From Bacillus alkalisoli (GTDB lineage Bacteria > Bacillota > Bacilli > Bacillales > Bacillaceae_I), in assembly GCF_002797415.1 (NCBI RefSeq), contig NZ_KZ454944.1:147745-211744 (forward strand): a DNA stretch of 64,000 nucleotides, read 5' to 3'. The notes under the pieces are model-generated. The model did not search any database. It was not told the origin of the DNA and saw nothing but the letters and a program-made list of their open reading frames with translations. Of this stretch, positions 40,768 through 49,744 are shown piece after piece (position 1 is the first letter of the stretch; each line of letters begins with the position of its first letter). A program made the position numbers and the translations under genes.

Positions 40768-42954
40768 ATGGCAAAAAAATTAGTTTTAGCAGAAAAGCCT
40801 TCCGTAGGTAGAGATATAGCAAGAGTTTTACAATGTGGACAAAAAGGAAACGGTTATTTTGAAGGAAAAGAATATATTGTAACTTGGGCGCTTGGGCACT
40901 TAGTGACATTAGCTGATCCAGAAGCGTATGACCCTAAATATAAATCGTGGAGGATCGAAGACTTACCAATGCTTCCAACAGACTTGAAGTTAGTCGTTAT
41001 GAAACAAACTGGTAAACAATTTTCCGCAGTCAAAAGTGTACTAACAAGAAAAGACGTGACGGAAATCATCATCGCAACAGATGCAGGACGTGAGGGAGAG
41101 CTTGTCGCTCGCTGGATTATCGAGAAAGCTCGTGTGAATAAGCCGGTAAAGCGACTATGGATTTCATCTGTAACAGATAAAGCAATAAAAGATGGCTTCC
41201 GCAAACTTCGTCCGGGTAAAGACTATGAAAACTTATACCAATCGGCTGTAGCTCGTGCAGAAGCGGATTGGATTGTAGGTCTTAATGCGACAAGAGCGTT
41301 AACAACCAGACATAACGCCCAACTTTCATGTGGACGAGTACAAACACCAACGCTTGCGATGATTGCAACGCGTGAAGAGGAAATAAAGGCCTTTACTCCC
41401 CAGCCTTTTTACGGCTTAAAAGCACAGCATGAAAGTGGATTCTTCCTGCAATGGAGAGATGGCAAAACAAAGGATGTTCGCTCTTTTTCGAAAGAGAAAA
41501 TAGAAAAATTACATAAAGAACTCGCTGGGAAGCAAGCAGAAATAGTAGAACTCTCGAAAACGTTGAAAAAAAGCTTTGCGCCAGGGTTATATGATTTAAC
41601 AGAACTACAGCGTGACGCAAATAAGATCTTCGGCTATTCAGCTAAAGAAACATTATCCATCATGCAAAAATTATACGAGCAGCATAAATTGCTAACGTAT
41701 CCACGTACCGATTCTCGCTTTATATCTACGGACATCGTAGATACGCTAGCGGAACGATTAGATGCAATTAGTGTGAAGCCGTATGCAATGGTGGCGAAGA
41801 AGATTTTAGCGAAAGGAATTCGCGCAAATAAGTCTTTTGTGAATGATGAAAAGGTGTCCGATCACCATGCCATCATTCCAACAGAAGAACCTGTGTTTTT
41901 GGCAAAACTTTCGGACAAAGAGCGAAAAATATATGATTTGGTAGTAAAGCGCTTTTTGGCTGTCCTACACGCACCATTCGAGTATGAGCAAACAACGGTC
42001 GAGGCCCGCATTGGGTCTGAGCACTTTTTTGCAAAAGGAAAAAGGGTTGTAAGTGCAGGCTGGAAAGAGGTTTACGGGAACTTTGTTGATGAGGAAGAGG
42101 ACGACGTGGATCAAACGTTACCTAAGCTAGAAAAAGGCGAGAAGTTGCCTATTCAGAAAGTGTTGATGACAAGTGGGGAAACGAAGCCGCCGAGTCGCTT
42201 TACAGAAGGTACACTTTTATCGGCAATGGAGAACCCATCGAAATTCATGACGGAAACGTCGAAGGACTTAATTAAAACAATCGGCGAAACGGGCGGCATT
42301 GGAACGGTTGCAACTCGTGCGGATATTATCGAGAAATTATTTAATAGCTTTTTAATAGAGAAAAAAGGGAAAGACATTCATATTACGTCTAAAGGCAAGC
42401 AGCTTTTAGAGCTTGTTCCGGAAGACTTGAAGTCCCCTGCTTTAACGGCGAAGTGGGAACAGAAGCTGGGCTCCATTGCAAAAGGAACGTTGAAAAAACA
42501 AGCGTTCATTTCAGAAATGAGAAATTATACGAAGGAAATCGTTTCCGAAATCAAATCCAGTAACCAATCATTTAAACATGATAATTTAACAGGTGGAAAA
42601 TGCCCAGAGTGTAATAAGTTGTTGTTAGAAGTGAATGGCAAGAACGGCAAAATGATTGTCTGTCAAGATCGCGAATGTGGTTATAAGAAAAATGTAGCCA
42701 GAGTCACCAATGCTCGTTGCCCGAAATGCCGTAAAAAGTTAGAGTTACGTGGAGAGGGAGAAGGTCAAATTTTTGCTTGTAAGTGTGGACATCGCGAGAA
42801 GTTATCTGCTTTCCAAGAAAAGCGAAAAGGAGCCCAAAATCAAAAGGCGACAAAGCGTGATGTGAATAAATATTTAAAACAAAATAATAACGACGAGCCA
42901 ATCAATAATGCGCTTGCTGAGCAGCTAGCGAAGTTAGGGTTGGGGAAGAAATGA
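40768..42954 (+). CDS. topB: DNA topoisomerase III
   Basis: 728 residues, matching TopB length. Toprim: LVLAEKPSVGRDIARVL and IIIATDAGREGELVARWII. Active-site Tyr in KLLTYPRTDSRFIS. SCGRVQTPTLAMI is the type IA signature. Two C-terminal Cys4 zinc ribbons (CPECNKLLLEV...CQDRECGY, CPKCRKKLEL...CKCGH). It relaxes and decatenates single-strand-containing DNA. ATG 40768 has AGAAAGGA 8 nt upstream; frame extends to 40717 without a good ribosome site. Confidence 0.96.
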   Translation: MAKKLVLAEKPSVGRDIARVLQCGQKGNGYFEGKEYIVTWALGHLVTLADPEAYDPKYKSWRIEDLPMLPTDLKLVVMKQTGKQFSAVKSVLTRKDVTEIIIATDAGREGELVARWIIEKARVNKPVKRLWISSVTDKAIKDGFRKLRPGKDYENLYQSAVARAEADWIVGLNATRALTTRHNAQLSCGRVQTPTLAMIATREEEIKAFTPQPFYGLKAQHESGFFLQWRDGKTKDVRSFSKEKIEKLHKELAGKQAEIVELSKTLKKSFAPGLYDLTELQRDANKIFGYSAKETLSIMQKLYEQHKLLTYPRTDSRFISTDIVDTLAERLDAISVKPYAMVAKKILAKGIRANKSFVNDEKVSDHHAIIPTEEPVFLAKLSDKERKIYDLVVKRFLAVLHAPFEYEQTTVEARIGSEHFFAKGKRVVSAGWKEVYGNFVDEEEDDVDQTLPKLEKGEKLPIQKVLMTSGETKPPSRFTEGTLLSAMENPSKFMTETSKDLIKTIGETGGIGTVATRADIIEKLFNSFLIEKKGKDIHITSKGKQLLELVPEDLKSPALTAKWEQKLGSIAKGTLKKQAFISEMRNYTKEIVSEIKSSNQSFKHDNLTGGKCPECNKLLLEVNGKNGKMIVCQDRECGYKKNVARVTNARCPKCRKKLELRGEGEGQIFACKCGHREKLSAFQEKRKGAQNQKATKRDVNKYLKQNNNDEPINNALAEQLAKLGLGKK

Positions 42955-42956
42955 AT

Positions 42957-43310
42957 TAGTTGGTTAGGCGTTAGTGGTTAGTTGGTTAGGATTTGGAAAA
43001 CCAACTGTAAAATGCTCTGTAGAGATTGCTCTACAGGGCTTTTCTTTTTTGAGAAAACCGGTAAAAAGTCTTTTTTTTACTTCGGACTAATTAAAAATGA
43101 AAAATTCACCCCCGTCCCCAAATTCTCTCTAGCTAACCAACTAATAGGCATACACCTAACCAACCCTCCCTGCATATGTTAAAAAGAATAAGAAATGTTG
43201 GTGGACCTATATTAGTTAGTTAGGCGTTAGTGGTTGTTGGTTAGCCCTTTGTTGTTAAAGCCACTCCTAAACCCTAACCAACTAACACCTAACCAACTAA
43301 CCAACTACCA
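42957..43310. repeat. TTAGTTGGTTAGG simple repeats in inverted clusters around the topB end
   Basis: Clusters of TTAGTTGGTTAGG / GTTAGTGGTTAG on the + strand at 42957-42990 and 43217-43244, and their complements (CTAACCAACTAA) at 43132-43165 and 43271-43309. The palindromic layout fills the topB-ATPase gap together with a terminator. Confidence 0.7.
43011..43050 (+). terminator. Terminator after topB
   Basis: GCTCTGTAGAG-ATTG-CTCTACAGGGC followed by TTTTCTTTTTT. Confidence 0.88.
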
Positions 43311-43324
43311 AAGGGGTGTTATGT

Positions 43325-44425
43325 TTGGCTGGAAAAGTATTAAATTATTATGCTGGCGGTAACACGGCGCGCGGTTTCTATAGCTTGTATGATTCAAACC
43401 TTGAAAACTTAGATAAAGTGTTTATTTTAAAAGGTGGACCAGGGACAGGAAAGTCGTCCCTAATTAAAAAAGTAGCAGCTTACTGGAACGACAAAGGGTA
43501 TGACATCGAGATGCTACACTGTTCGGCAGACATTCAATCCGTAGACGGTGTGATCATTCGTGCATTAGGTGTAGGCATTGTGGACGGCACGGCGCCGCAC
43601 GTTATTGAACCGAAGGCACCTGGCGCGGTAGAACAATACGTGAACTTAGGTGAAGCTTGGGACTCTTCCAAACTAAAAGAGAGTAGAAGCTTAATTGAAG
43701 AATTCGCAAACAAAAAGAGCGCGGCATATGACGCGGCATACGCAAAATTCAACAAGGCCCTCAAAATTCACGACGAATGGGAAAGATATTTCATTCATAA
43801 TATGAATTTTGAAAAAGCAAACGAATTAACAAACAATCTTATTAGACAATTTTTTAATGGAAAAATTTTAGACAAAAAAGCCGATGTACGTCATCGTTAC
43901 CTTGGCGCGGCAACACCTGTAGGGGCTCGCGATTTTGTACCTAACTTAACAGATGGTCTTGAAAAACGTTATTTTATTAAAGGTCGTCCTGGCTCGGGGA
44001 AATCTACTATGTTGAAAAAAATAGTGAAGCATGCTGAAGCAAACGGTTTTGACGCAGAGGTATATCATTGTGGGTTTGATCCTCATAGCTTAGATATGGT
44101 CATTATTAGAGAGCTAGGATTTGCTATTTTTGATAGTACAGCTCCACACGAATATTTCCCGGAAAGAGATGGAGACGAAATTATTGATATGTATGAGGCA
44201 ACGATTCGCCAAGGGACAGATGAGCGTTATGAAAAAGAAATTGCCAGTGTTGGTGCAAGATACAAGGCGGCAATGACAGAAGCAATCGCCCTACTAGCTG
44301 AAGCGAAAGAATGGCATGAAAAATTAGAGGAAGTATACGTACCAGCAATGGATTACACAATTGTTGATAAATGGACAGAGCATATTCAAACGGAAATTAG
44401 GGAAATAGCTGCTAGTAAACAGTAA
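43325..44425 (+). CDS. ATPase with two tandem P-loop domains
   Basis: 366 residues; TTG at 43325 preferred because AAGGGGTG lies 6 nt upstream. Internal duplication: first half FILKGGPGTGKSSLIKKV and MLHCSADIQSVDGVIIRALGVGIVDGTAPH; second half FIKGRPGSGKSTMLKKIV and VYHCGFDPHSLDMVIIRELGFAIFDSTAPHE. Both P-loops are intact, and each half has the same HC...D..VIIR.LG..I.D.TAPH block. Bacillus genomes carry similar uncharacterised proteins. Nucleotide use is certain, function is not. Confidence 0.85.
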   Translation: MAGKVLNYYAGGNTARGFYSLYDSNLENLDKVFILKGGPGTGKSSLIKKVAAYWNDKGYDIEMLHCSADIQSVDGVIIRALGVGIVDGTAPHVIEPKAPGAVEQYVNLGEAWDSSKLKESRSLIEEFANKKSAAYDAAYAKFNKALKIHDEWERYFIHNMNFEKANELTNNLIRQFFNGKILDKKADVRHRYLGAATPVGARDFVPNLTDGLEKRYFIKGRPGSGKSTMLKKIVKHAEANGFDAEVYHCGFDPHSLDMVIIRELGFAIFDSTAPHEYFPERDGDEIIDMYEATIRQGTDERYEKEIASVGARYKAAMTEAIALLAEAKEWHEKLEEVYVPAMDYTIVDKWTEHIQTEIREIAASKQ

Positions 44426-44469
44426 ATAATTTGGTGGGGACAAAATTGCCCAATAAAATATAAGGGAGA

Positions 44470-45050
44470 GGGCCCAAAAGCACATGGAGAGAGCTCCCAA
44501 GTTCTTTTACACCAAAAAAAAACCAAAAATGAACATGGAGAGAGCTCCCAAGTTCATTACACCAAAAAAAAAACCAAAAATGAACATGAAGAGAGCTCCC
44601 ACGTTCATTTACACCAAATAAAAAACCAAAAATGAACATGAAGAGAGCTCCCAAGTTCATTTACACCAAAGAAAAAACCAAAAATGAACATGGAGAGAGC
44701 TCCCAAGTTCATTTACACCCAAAAAAAAACCAAAAATGAACATGAAGAGAGCTCCCAAGTTCATTTACACCAAAGAAAAAACCAAAAATGAACATGGAGA
44801 GAGCTCCCAAGTTCATTTACACCCAAAAAAAAACCAAAAATGAACATGGAGAGAGCTCCCAAGTTCATTTACACCAAAAAAAAACCAATAATGAACATGG
44901 AGAGAGCTCCCACGTTCATTTACACCAAAAAAAAAACCAAAAATGAACATGAAGAGAGCTCCCAAGTTCATTTACACCAAAGAAAAAACCAAAAATGAAC
45001 ATGGAGAGAGCTCCCACGTTCATTTTTACCAAAGATAAATACCAAAATGA
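44470..45050. repeat. Tandem array of eleven 51-52-bp hairpin units (R4, related to R3)
   Basis: The ATGG(A)/ATGA motif recurs at 44484, 44535, 44586, 44638, 44690, 44742, 44794, 44846, 44897, 44949 and 45001, steps of 51 or 52 bp. Each unit has the imperfect dyad TGAACATGGAGAGAGCTCCC...GTTCA followed by an A-rich spacer, and GTTCA-N25-TGAAC links neighbouring units. On the - strand each dyad is followed by TTTTTGGTTTTTTT. Leftward reading frames across the array only repeat words such as SSLHVHFWFFF and are not taken as genes. Confidence 0.95.
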
Positions 45051-45140
45051 ACTTGACATGAAAGAGTCCCCAAAGAGCAAGCAGTAGTTAGTTCTTTGGG
45101 GCAACTTTAATAAATTCGTTAACCTTTTGCAGCTGCATTT

Positions 45141-45938
45141 TTACCCAGCTACAACCAACACTTCCACTTCCACCCCATAATGATCAGAGACTACTTCTTT
45201 ATTTTCACCATTAAAAATAACCTTAGATGATTGAACGGACACTTCAAAGTTAGTTAGAATAAGGTCGATTCGTAAATCTTGCTTATTCTCATCCCAACCA
45301 GCAATCTTCCCTTCCACTGTTACGCCAGAATCTCTCTCTACGGCTGCAGTATAAGTATCAATGAACCCATTTTTTAAAAGGAAATCATATCCTTCGCCTC
45401 GTATATGAGCACTATTGTTGAAGTCTCCCATGAAGAAAGCCTTCTTCGAATCAAATTTCGAAAGCAATTGTTCCATCTGATACTTTGCAGGTTCTTCTTC
45501 ATCCCCCCACCAACCTAAATGGCACGAATAAAAGGATAGTGGCTCCCCTTGAAATTCAATCGTCGCTCCGACAATCTTACGAGTTTTCCAAATCGTTGGA
45601 ACTTCTGCTTTAGAAACAAAAAACGAATCACGGCCGACGATAGGATGCTTTGTTAAAATAGCAAGCCCTTCTTCTAACACTTCATACCCATAATGAGCCA
45701 AGTCCCAGACTAATGAATAGTCTGAGACGCCTAACTTCTCAAGCTCCATTAACAGAACGTGTGCATAATTGTCTTCTTTCACATTGTCATAAACAATCTG
45801 CCCATCCTGAGATTGGCTAACCTCTTGAAGAGCAATAACATCATAAGCTTTTTCTTTAATTGTTTCGGCTAAATGCTTTATTTTTGCTTCTTGATTCTCT
45901 TCTTGCCAAGAGTGGCAGTTTAAGGTTAATAATTTCAT
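45141..45938 (-). CDS. Endonuclease/exonuclease/phosphatase (EEP) family hydrolase
   Basis: 265 residues without a signal peptide. Family motifs in order: MKLLTLNCHSW, DVIALQEVSQS (metal-binding Glu), SCHLGWW (catalytic His), FFMGDFNNSA (Asp/Asn) and VVSDHYGVEV (Asp-His). EEP enzymes are Mg-dependent phosphodiesterases or phosphatases acting on nucleic acids, sphingomyelin or inositol phosphates; being cytoplasmic it is not a secreted sphingomyelinase. Downstream lies the R4 array. Confidence 0.88.
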   Translation of the reverse strand: MKLLTLNCHSWQEENQEAKIKHLAETIKEKAYDVIALQEVSQSQDGQIVYDNVKEDNYAHVLLMELEKLGVSDYSLVWDLAHYGYEVLEEGLAILTKHPIVGRDSFFVSKAEVPTIWKTRKIVGATIEFQGEPLSFYSCHLGWWGDEEEPAKYQMEQLLSKFDSKKAFFMGDFNNSAHIRGEGYDFLLKNGFIDTYTAAVERDSGVTVEGKIAGWDENKQDLRIDLILTNFEVSVQSSKVIFNGENKEVVSDHYGVEVEVLVVAG

Positions 45939-46176
45939 TTTTTACGCTCCTAACAAACATTGGATATGTACTCGGTCTAGTAAGTAATTCATTTTATAGT
46001 AGTAAATTATAAATTAAAATGCAACAATAAAATATTATTTTGAAAAAACTTTATCATTCTGTAAAATCCCTATTTTGAAAAGATTATTATAATTACGTGA
46101 ATTGGTAAAAGTATATACTTGTTCTTGAAAAGTGGGTACACTATACACAAAAAGAATGGAAAAGGAGTTTGAAAAC

Positions 46177-46692
46177 ATGAGGAAATATGGATTTTTGGTA
46201 GCGTTATCTATACTATTTGCAGCTTTATTAGTTGGATGTGGCGCAAATAATGAACAAGGAACAGGAAATACTGGTGAATCAGCACCACCAGAACAAGAAA
46301 CATCGAAAGAGGAAAAAAATAATTTCAAAATACTAATGGGTGTTCAGATGGACATGATTCGTACAATTCGTGCTGACATTCAACCATTACTTGCATACGA
46401 AAGAGGTGCGGAAGGTGCATCTTTGGAGGAAGCAAAAACAGCAGCAAACACAATTGCGCAAAACTTACGTAACACAGAAATTTCTTCTGATTTAGACGAT
46501 CGCGTAAAAGGAGAATTAGAAGAATCAGTAGAGCTTTTCGCTCAATATTTTGAAGCACGTGGAGACGACTTACAAGTTGATGATGAAGAGAAAGTGCAAT
46601 ATGAAAGGCTTGAAGCTTTCCACGAGCAAATTGGCGATGTTTTTGAAGAAGAAGGCTTAAATCGCCCGAACTTTGACAAAGACGTTCAGTAA
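46177..46692 (+). CDS. Lipoprotein of unknown function
   Basis: 171 residues, lipobox ALLVGCGAN (Cys at about residue 19), a Gly/Ser/Glu-rich spacer to residue 45, then a helical domain rich in acidic residues (TIRADIQPLLAYERGAEG, ELEESVELFAQYFEARGDD). No family recognised. ATG 46177 has AAGGAG 9 nt upstream. Convergent with the DUF3221 lipoprotein; the two share a terminator. Confidence 0.75.
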   Translation: MRKYGFLVALSILFAALLVGCGANNEQGTGNTGESAPPEQETSKEEKNNFKILMGVQMDMIRTIRADIQPLLAYERGAEGASLEEAKTAANTIAQNLRNTEISSDLDDRVKGELEESVELFAQYFEARGDDLQVDDEEKVQYERLEAFHEQIGDVFEEEGLNRPNFDKDVQ

Positions 46693-46697
46693 TTTAA

Positions 46698-46746
46698 AAA
46701 AAGTAGACCCAGAAAGATGTTATCTTCCGGGGTCTACTTTTTTGCT
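46698..46746. terminator. Bidirectional terminator between two lipoprotein genes
   Basis: AAAAGTAGACCC...GGGTCTACTTTT with an inner stem GAAAGAT/ATCTTCC, A and T tracts on both sides. Confidence 0.88.
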
Positions 46747-47105
46747 GTAATAATTCTAATAATACCTGCCGTTCCTTGTACTGGATAACTCTCCGCAACA
46801 GGACCATCAAATATTACTTCGACCATATCTCCAACTTTAACATCAGAAAACTCATGTAACTTACTAAGTGCATCTTTTTGGATTAACGTATCTTTTGTAA
46901 CGCGTACACTTGCTTTATCGTAATCCGTATCTTCTTCCACTTTTCCTTCTACAAGAATTGCACCATACTCCCCATCTGGCGATATCTCCGTTACAGTTCC
47001 TCTAATACCTATTTTCCCGTCTCGATCATTGGCAGTAGTATTGCAGCCGAACAATGAAAACACCATAAAAACCATAGCAGCAATTATTAACATTTTTTTA
47101 ATCAT
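46734..47105 (-). CDS. DUF3221-type small lipoprotein (YobA-like)
   Basis: 123 residues: lipobox SLFGCNTT (Cys at about residue 21) then a single beta-rich domain (IGIRGTVTEISPDGEYGAILVEG...VRVTKDTLI...VKVGDMVEVIFDGPVAESYPVQGTAG). The last block is characteristic of DUF3221. ATG at 47105 has AAAGGGTGA 5 nt upstream. Function unknown. Confidence 0.82.
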   Translation of the reverse strand: MIKKMLIIAAMVFMVFSLFGCNTTANDRDGKIGIRGTVTEISPDGEYGAILVEGKVEEDTDYDKASVRVTKDTLIQKDALSKLHEFSDVKVGDMVEVIFDGPVAESYPVQGTAGIIRIITAKK

Positions 47106-47231
47106 AAAATTCACCCTTTCCTATTAGTTAGACGGTAGTAAAAATATTTTGTTACAAGCAAGTTCAGGGAGTATTTATTATTTACCTTAAACCAAGTTTT
47201 GTGGTAGGATTACTTGTAATTAGATATATTC

Positions 47232-47332
47232 TTTATCCAGAGTGGCAGAGGGAATGGCCTGATGAAGCCCGGCAACCTAATTTTAAGGTGCTAATTCCAG
47301 CAAGATTATGCAAATGTTCTTGAAAGATAAGG
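47232..47332 (+). promoter_or_regulatory. SAM riboswitch (S-box)
   Basis: CTTTATCCAGAGTGGCAGAGGGA, CTGATGAAGCCCGGCAACC, GGTGCTAATTCCAGCAAG and TCTTGAAAGATAAGGAG are the S-box blocks in order, with the P1 stem closing from TTATC to GATAAG. SAM binding favours the terminator downstream, so the gene is on when SAM/methionine is low. Confidence 0.95.
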
Positions 47333-47352
47333 AGATAACACAAGTTAAACCA

Positions 47353-47393
47353 GCCTTCCTTTAATCTTTCATGCATTAGAGAGAGGCTTTTTC
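47353..47393 (+). terminator. S-box leader terminator
   Basis: GCCTTCCTTTAAT pairs (with G.U pairs) with ATTAGAGAGAGGC, followed by TTTTTCTG, 46 bp before the monooxygenase start. Confidence 0.85.
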
Positions 47394-47439
47394 TGTATGC
47401 ATATATAGAAAAAGCTTTGGAAAAAGAGGGGGAACTAGG

Positions 47440-48471
47440 ATGAAATTTGGATTTTGGCTACCTATATTCGGTGGATGGCTTCGCAATGTAGAACAGGAAA
47501 ACATGCCATCAACGTTTACGTATGCAAAAGAAGTGATTCAAAAAGCTGAGCAATGGGGGTATGATACCACACTAATTGCAGAGCTTTTTTTAAACGATAT
47601 TAAGGGACCTGAGCAAGACTGTCTAGATGCTTGGTCAACTGCCGCAGCACTTGCTGCAGTAACGGAGAAAATTGAGATCATGACAGCCGTTCGACCTGGG
47701 TTCCATAATCCAGCTATTACAGCAAAGGCCGCAGCCAATATTGATCAAATAAGCAATGGTCGTTTTACACTAAATGTCGTATCCGCATGGTGGGAAGAAG
47801 AAGCTCGTCAATATGGAGGGATTTTTACAGAACATGATGAGCGATACGAAAGAACGAAAGAGTTCCTTGAAGTGCTAAAAGGGCTATGGACAGAAGAAAC
47901 TTTTAGTTATGACGGAAAATACTATCATCTTGAAAACACAAAGCTAGCTCCTAAGCCAGTTCAACGCCCAAATCCCATTTTATATGCTGGTGGAGAAAGT
48001 GAAAAAGGAAAGCAAGTAATAACAAGTATGTGTGATGCTTATGTGATGCACGGTGGAACGGTTGATGAAGTGGCTGTAAAAATAAATGACATGAAAAATC
48101 GACGGATGTCCTCAGGGCAAGCAACTTTACAATCATTCGGCATGGCTGCATACATCATCTGTAAGGATACAGAAGAAGAGGCGCAGCAAGAGTTAGCGCG
48201 CATTACGGAAGTAAAAGAGTCCAGTGCCTATGCTGGGTTTAAAGATTTTACAAGCAAGTCTCAGTTAGAACAACAAATTAAACTGCAAGATTATTCCGTC
48301 TCCAATAGAGGCTTGCGACCAGGGTTAATTGGCACACCAAGTCAAATTGCTTCAAAAATAAAAGAGTATGAGCGTGTCGGTGTAGATTTATTGTTGCTTC
48401 AATTTTCTCCGCAACTAGAAGAGATGGAACGATTTGCAATGGAAGTAATGCCTTTAATGAAGGAAAAGTAA
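47440..48471 (+). CDS. LLM-class FMN-dependent monooxygenase, sulfur-acquisition type (SsuD/SfnG-like)
   Basis: 343 residues of the bacterial luciferase family: MKFGFWLPIFGGWLRNVE, NIDQISNGRFTLNVVSAWWEEEARQYGG, and ILYAGGESEKGKQ. The VSAWWEEE and the lengthy loop are found in alkanesulfonate and dimethylsulfone monooxygenases (SsuD, SfnG). Those enzymes release sulfite or methanesulfinate from organosulfur compounds using FMNH2. The S-box leader puts it under methionine/SAM control, which agrees with a sulfur-scavenging role. No flavin reductase or transporter lies next to it. Confidence 0.85.
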   Translation: MKFGFWLPIFGGWLRNVEQENMPSTFTYAKEVIQKAEQWGYDTTLIAELFLNDIKGPEQDCLDAWSTAAALAAVTEKIEIMTAVRPGFHNPAITAKAAANIDQISNGRFTLNVVSAWWEEEARQYGGIFTEHDERYERTKEFLEVLKGLWTEETFSYDGKYYHLENTKLAPKPVQRPNPILYAGGESEKGKQVITSMCDAYVMHGGTVDEVAVKINDMKNRRMSSGQATLQSFGMAAYIICKDTEEEAQQELARITEVKESSAYAGFKDFTSKSQLEQQIKLQDYSVSNRGLRPGLIGTPSQIASKIKEYERVGVDLLLLQFSPQLEEMERFAMEVMPLMKEK

Positions 48472-48553
48472 TCGTTTCATGATTAATGAACACCAAACCA
48501 GACAAATCACATATTGTACAATAAAACCAAGCAGTAAGAGGAGAGGAACATTC

Positions 48554-49498
48554 TTGGAAAAAATCTATATTATACATGAAAATAAAGAGTGGACAGAGCA
48601 TTTAACGAAACGATTAGAAGAGCTAAACCTCCCATACGAAGAGTGGCACTTAGACGAAGGAATCGTCCCATTAACAGAAGAGCCACCACAAGGAGTTTTT
48701 TACAACCGAATGAGTGCATCTTCTCATACTAGAAATCATCGATTCGCCCCAGAACTAACTGCTGCAACTCTAGCATGGCTAGAACACAACGGACGCCGTG
48801 TGAACAACGGTAGCCGAGCACTTCAGTTAGAATTAAGCAAAGTAAATCAATATACAGAATTAGAAAAACACGGAATCAAAACACCAAAAACGATTGCGGC
48901 TGTAGGAAAAGAGCAGATTATTAAAGCAGCCAAAGCTATTGGAGCAGCTTCTTTTATTACAAAGCACAATCGTGCCGGTAAAGGATTAGGTGTACAGTTA
49001 TTCCATTCTATCTCAAGTCTAGAAAACTATATAAATAGTCCAGCGTTTGAAGAGCCAGTCGATGGGATTACCCTCATTCAAGAATATATAAAAGCACCAC
49101 AACCGTTCATTACAAGATGTGAATTCATCGGCGGAAAATTTCTATATGCAGTGCAAGTAGACACGTCTGAAGGGTTCGAGCTTTGCCCGGCAGATGCCTG
49201 TCAAATTGGTGATTTGTTTTGCCCAGTTGGAGAAGAAAAAGAAGAGAAGCCGAAGTTTCAAATTATCGAAGGCTTTAACGACCCAATCATTGAAAAATAT
49301 GAAGCGTTCTTGTGGGATAATAATATCCAAGTAGCCGGAATTGAATTTATTCGTAATGAGAATGGCGAAATATTCACCTACGACGTTAATACAAATACGA
49401 ATTATAATGCTGATGCAGAAAAAAAAGCTGGGAAATATGGCATGCTAGAATTAGCCAAATTTTTAGGCAGTCAGTTGAAGATAAAAGAGGAAGCATGA
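48554..49498 (+). CDS. ATP-grasp ligase, RimK-like
   Basis: 314 residues from TTG, with a GAGGAGAGGA site upstream. The ATP-grasp domain shows KHNRAGKGLGVQLF (the Gly-rich loop), GITLIQEYI, EFIGGKFLYAVQVDTS and FIRNENGEIFTYDVNTNTNYN (metal ligands Glu/Asp/Asn). RimK-type enzymes join amino acids to peptides, proteins or small acids. It follows the monooxygenase by 82 bp on the same strand, so it is probably also under the S-box, suggesting a sulfur-linked substrate; this last step is inference. Confidence 0.82.
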   Translation: MEKIYIIHENKEWTEHLTKRLEELNLPYEEWHLDEGIVPLTEEPPQGVFYNRMSASSHTRNHRFAPELTAATLAWLEHNGRRVNNGSRALQLELSKVNQYTELEKHGIKTPKTIAAVGKEQIIKAAKAIGAASFITKHNRAGKGLGVQLFHSISSLENYINSPAFEEPVDGITLIQEYIKAPQPFITRCEFIGGKFLYAVQVDTSEGFELCPADACQIGDLFCPVGEEKEEKPKFQIIEGFNDPIIEKYEAFLWDNNIQVAGIEFIRNENGEIFTYDVNTNTNYNADAEKKAGKYGMLELAKFLGSQLKIKEEA

Positions 49499-49563
49499 GG
49501 GATCTGGTAACGGGTTAAATGTAAATTAACAAAAGAAATAGTGTTTGTTAAAAAGAAATAAAA

Positions 49564-49680
49564 GTGCTGGTGGTGTGTCCGACTCCTGCGGGAGAGGGCA
49601 GGCTGGTGAGACCCCGCAGAGCCCTTGGGCTTGAGGAGGCTCACCGCCTCCCCCGCGGAAAGCGGACACACCACCGGCAC
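49564..49680 (+). repeat. R1 GC-rich hairpin element, copy G (subfamily 2)
   Basis: Arms GTGCTGGTGGTGTGTCCG / CGGACACACCACCGGCAC pair fully with one G.U. Inner GGTGAG/CTCACC helix. Core has GAGGGCAGGCTGGTGAGACC, shared only with copy I. Confidence 0.9.
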
Positions 49681-49744
49681 GGTTTTTGAAACGAAAGAAA
49701 AGGTGCTAGAAAATATTTTCTATACACCCTTTTCATTTATTATT

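Noticed and set aside
44412-45104. Leftward frames giving repeated SSLHVHFWFFF words
   Set aside because: Direct translation of the 51-52-bp repeat array; frame changes between 51- and 52-bp units break it, and there is no ribosome site.
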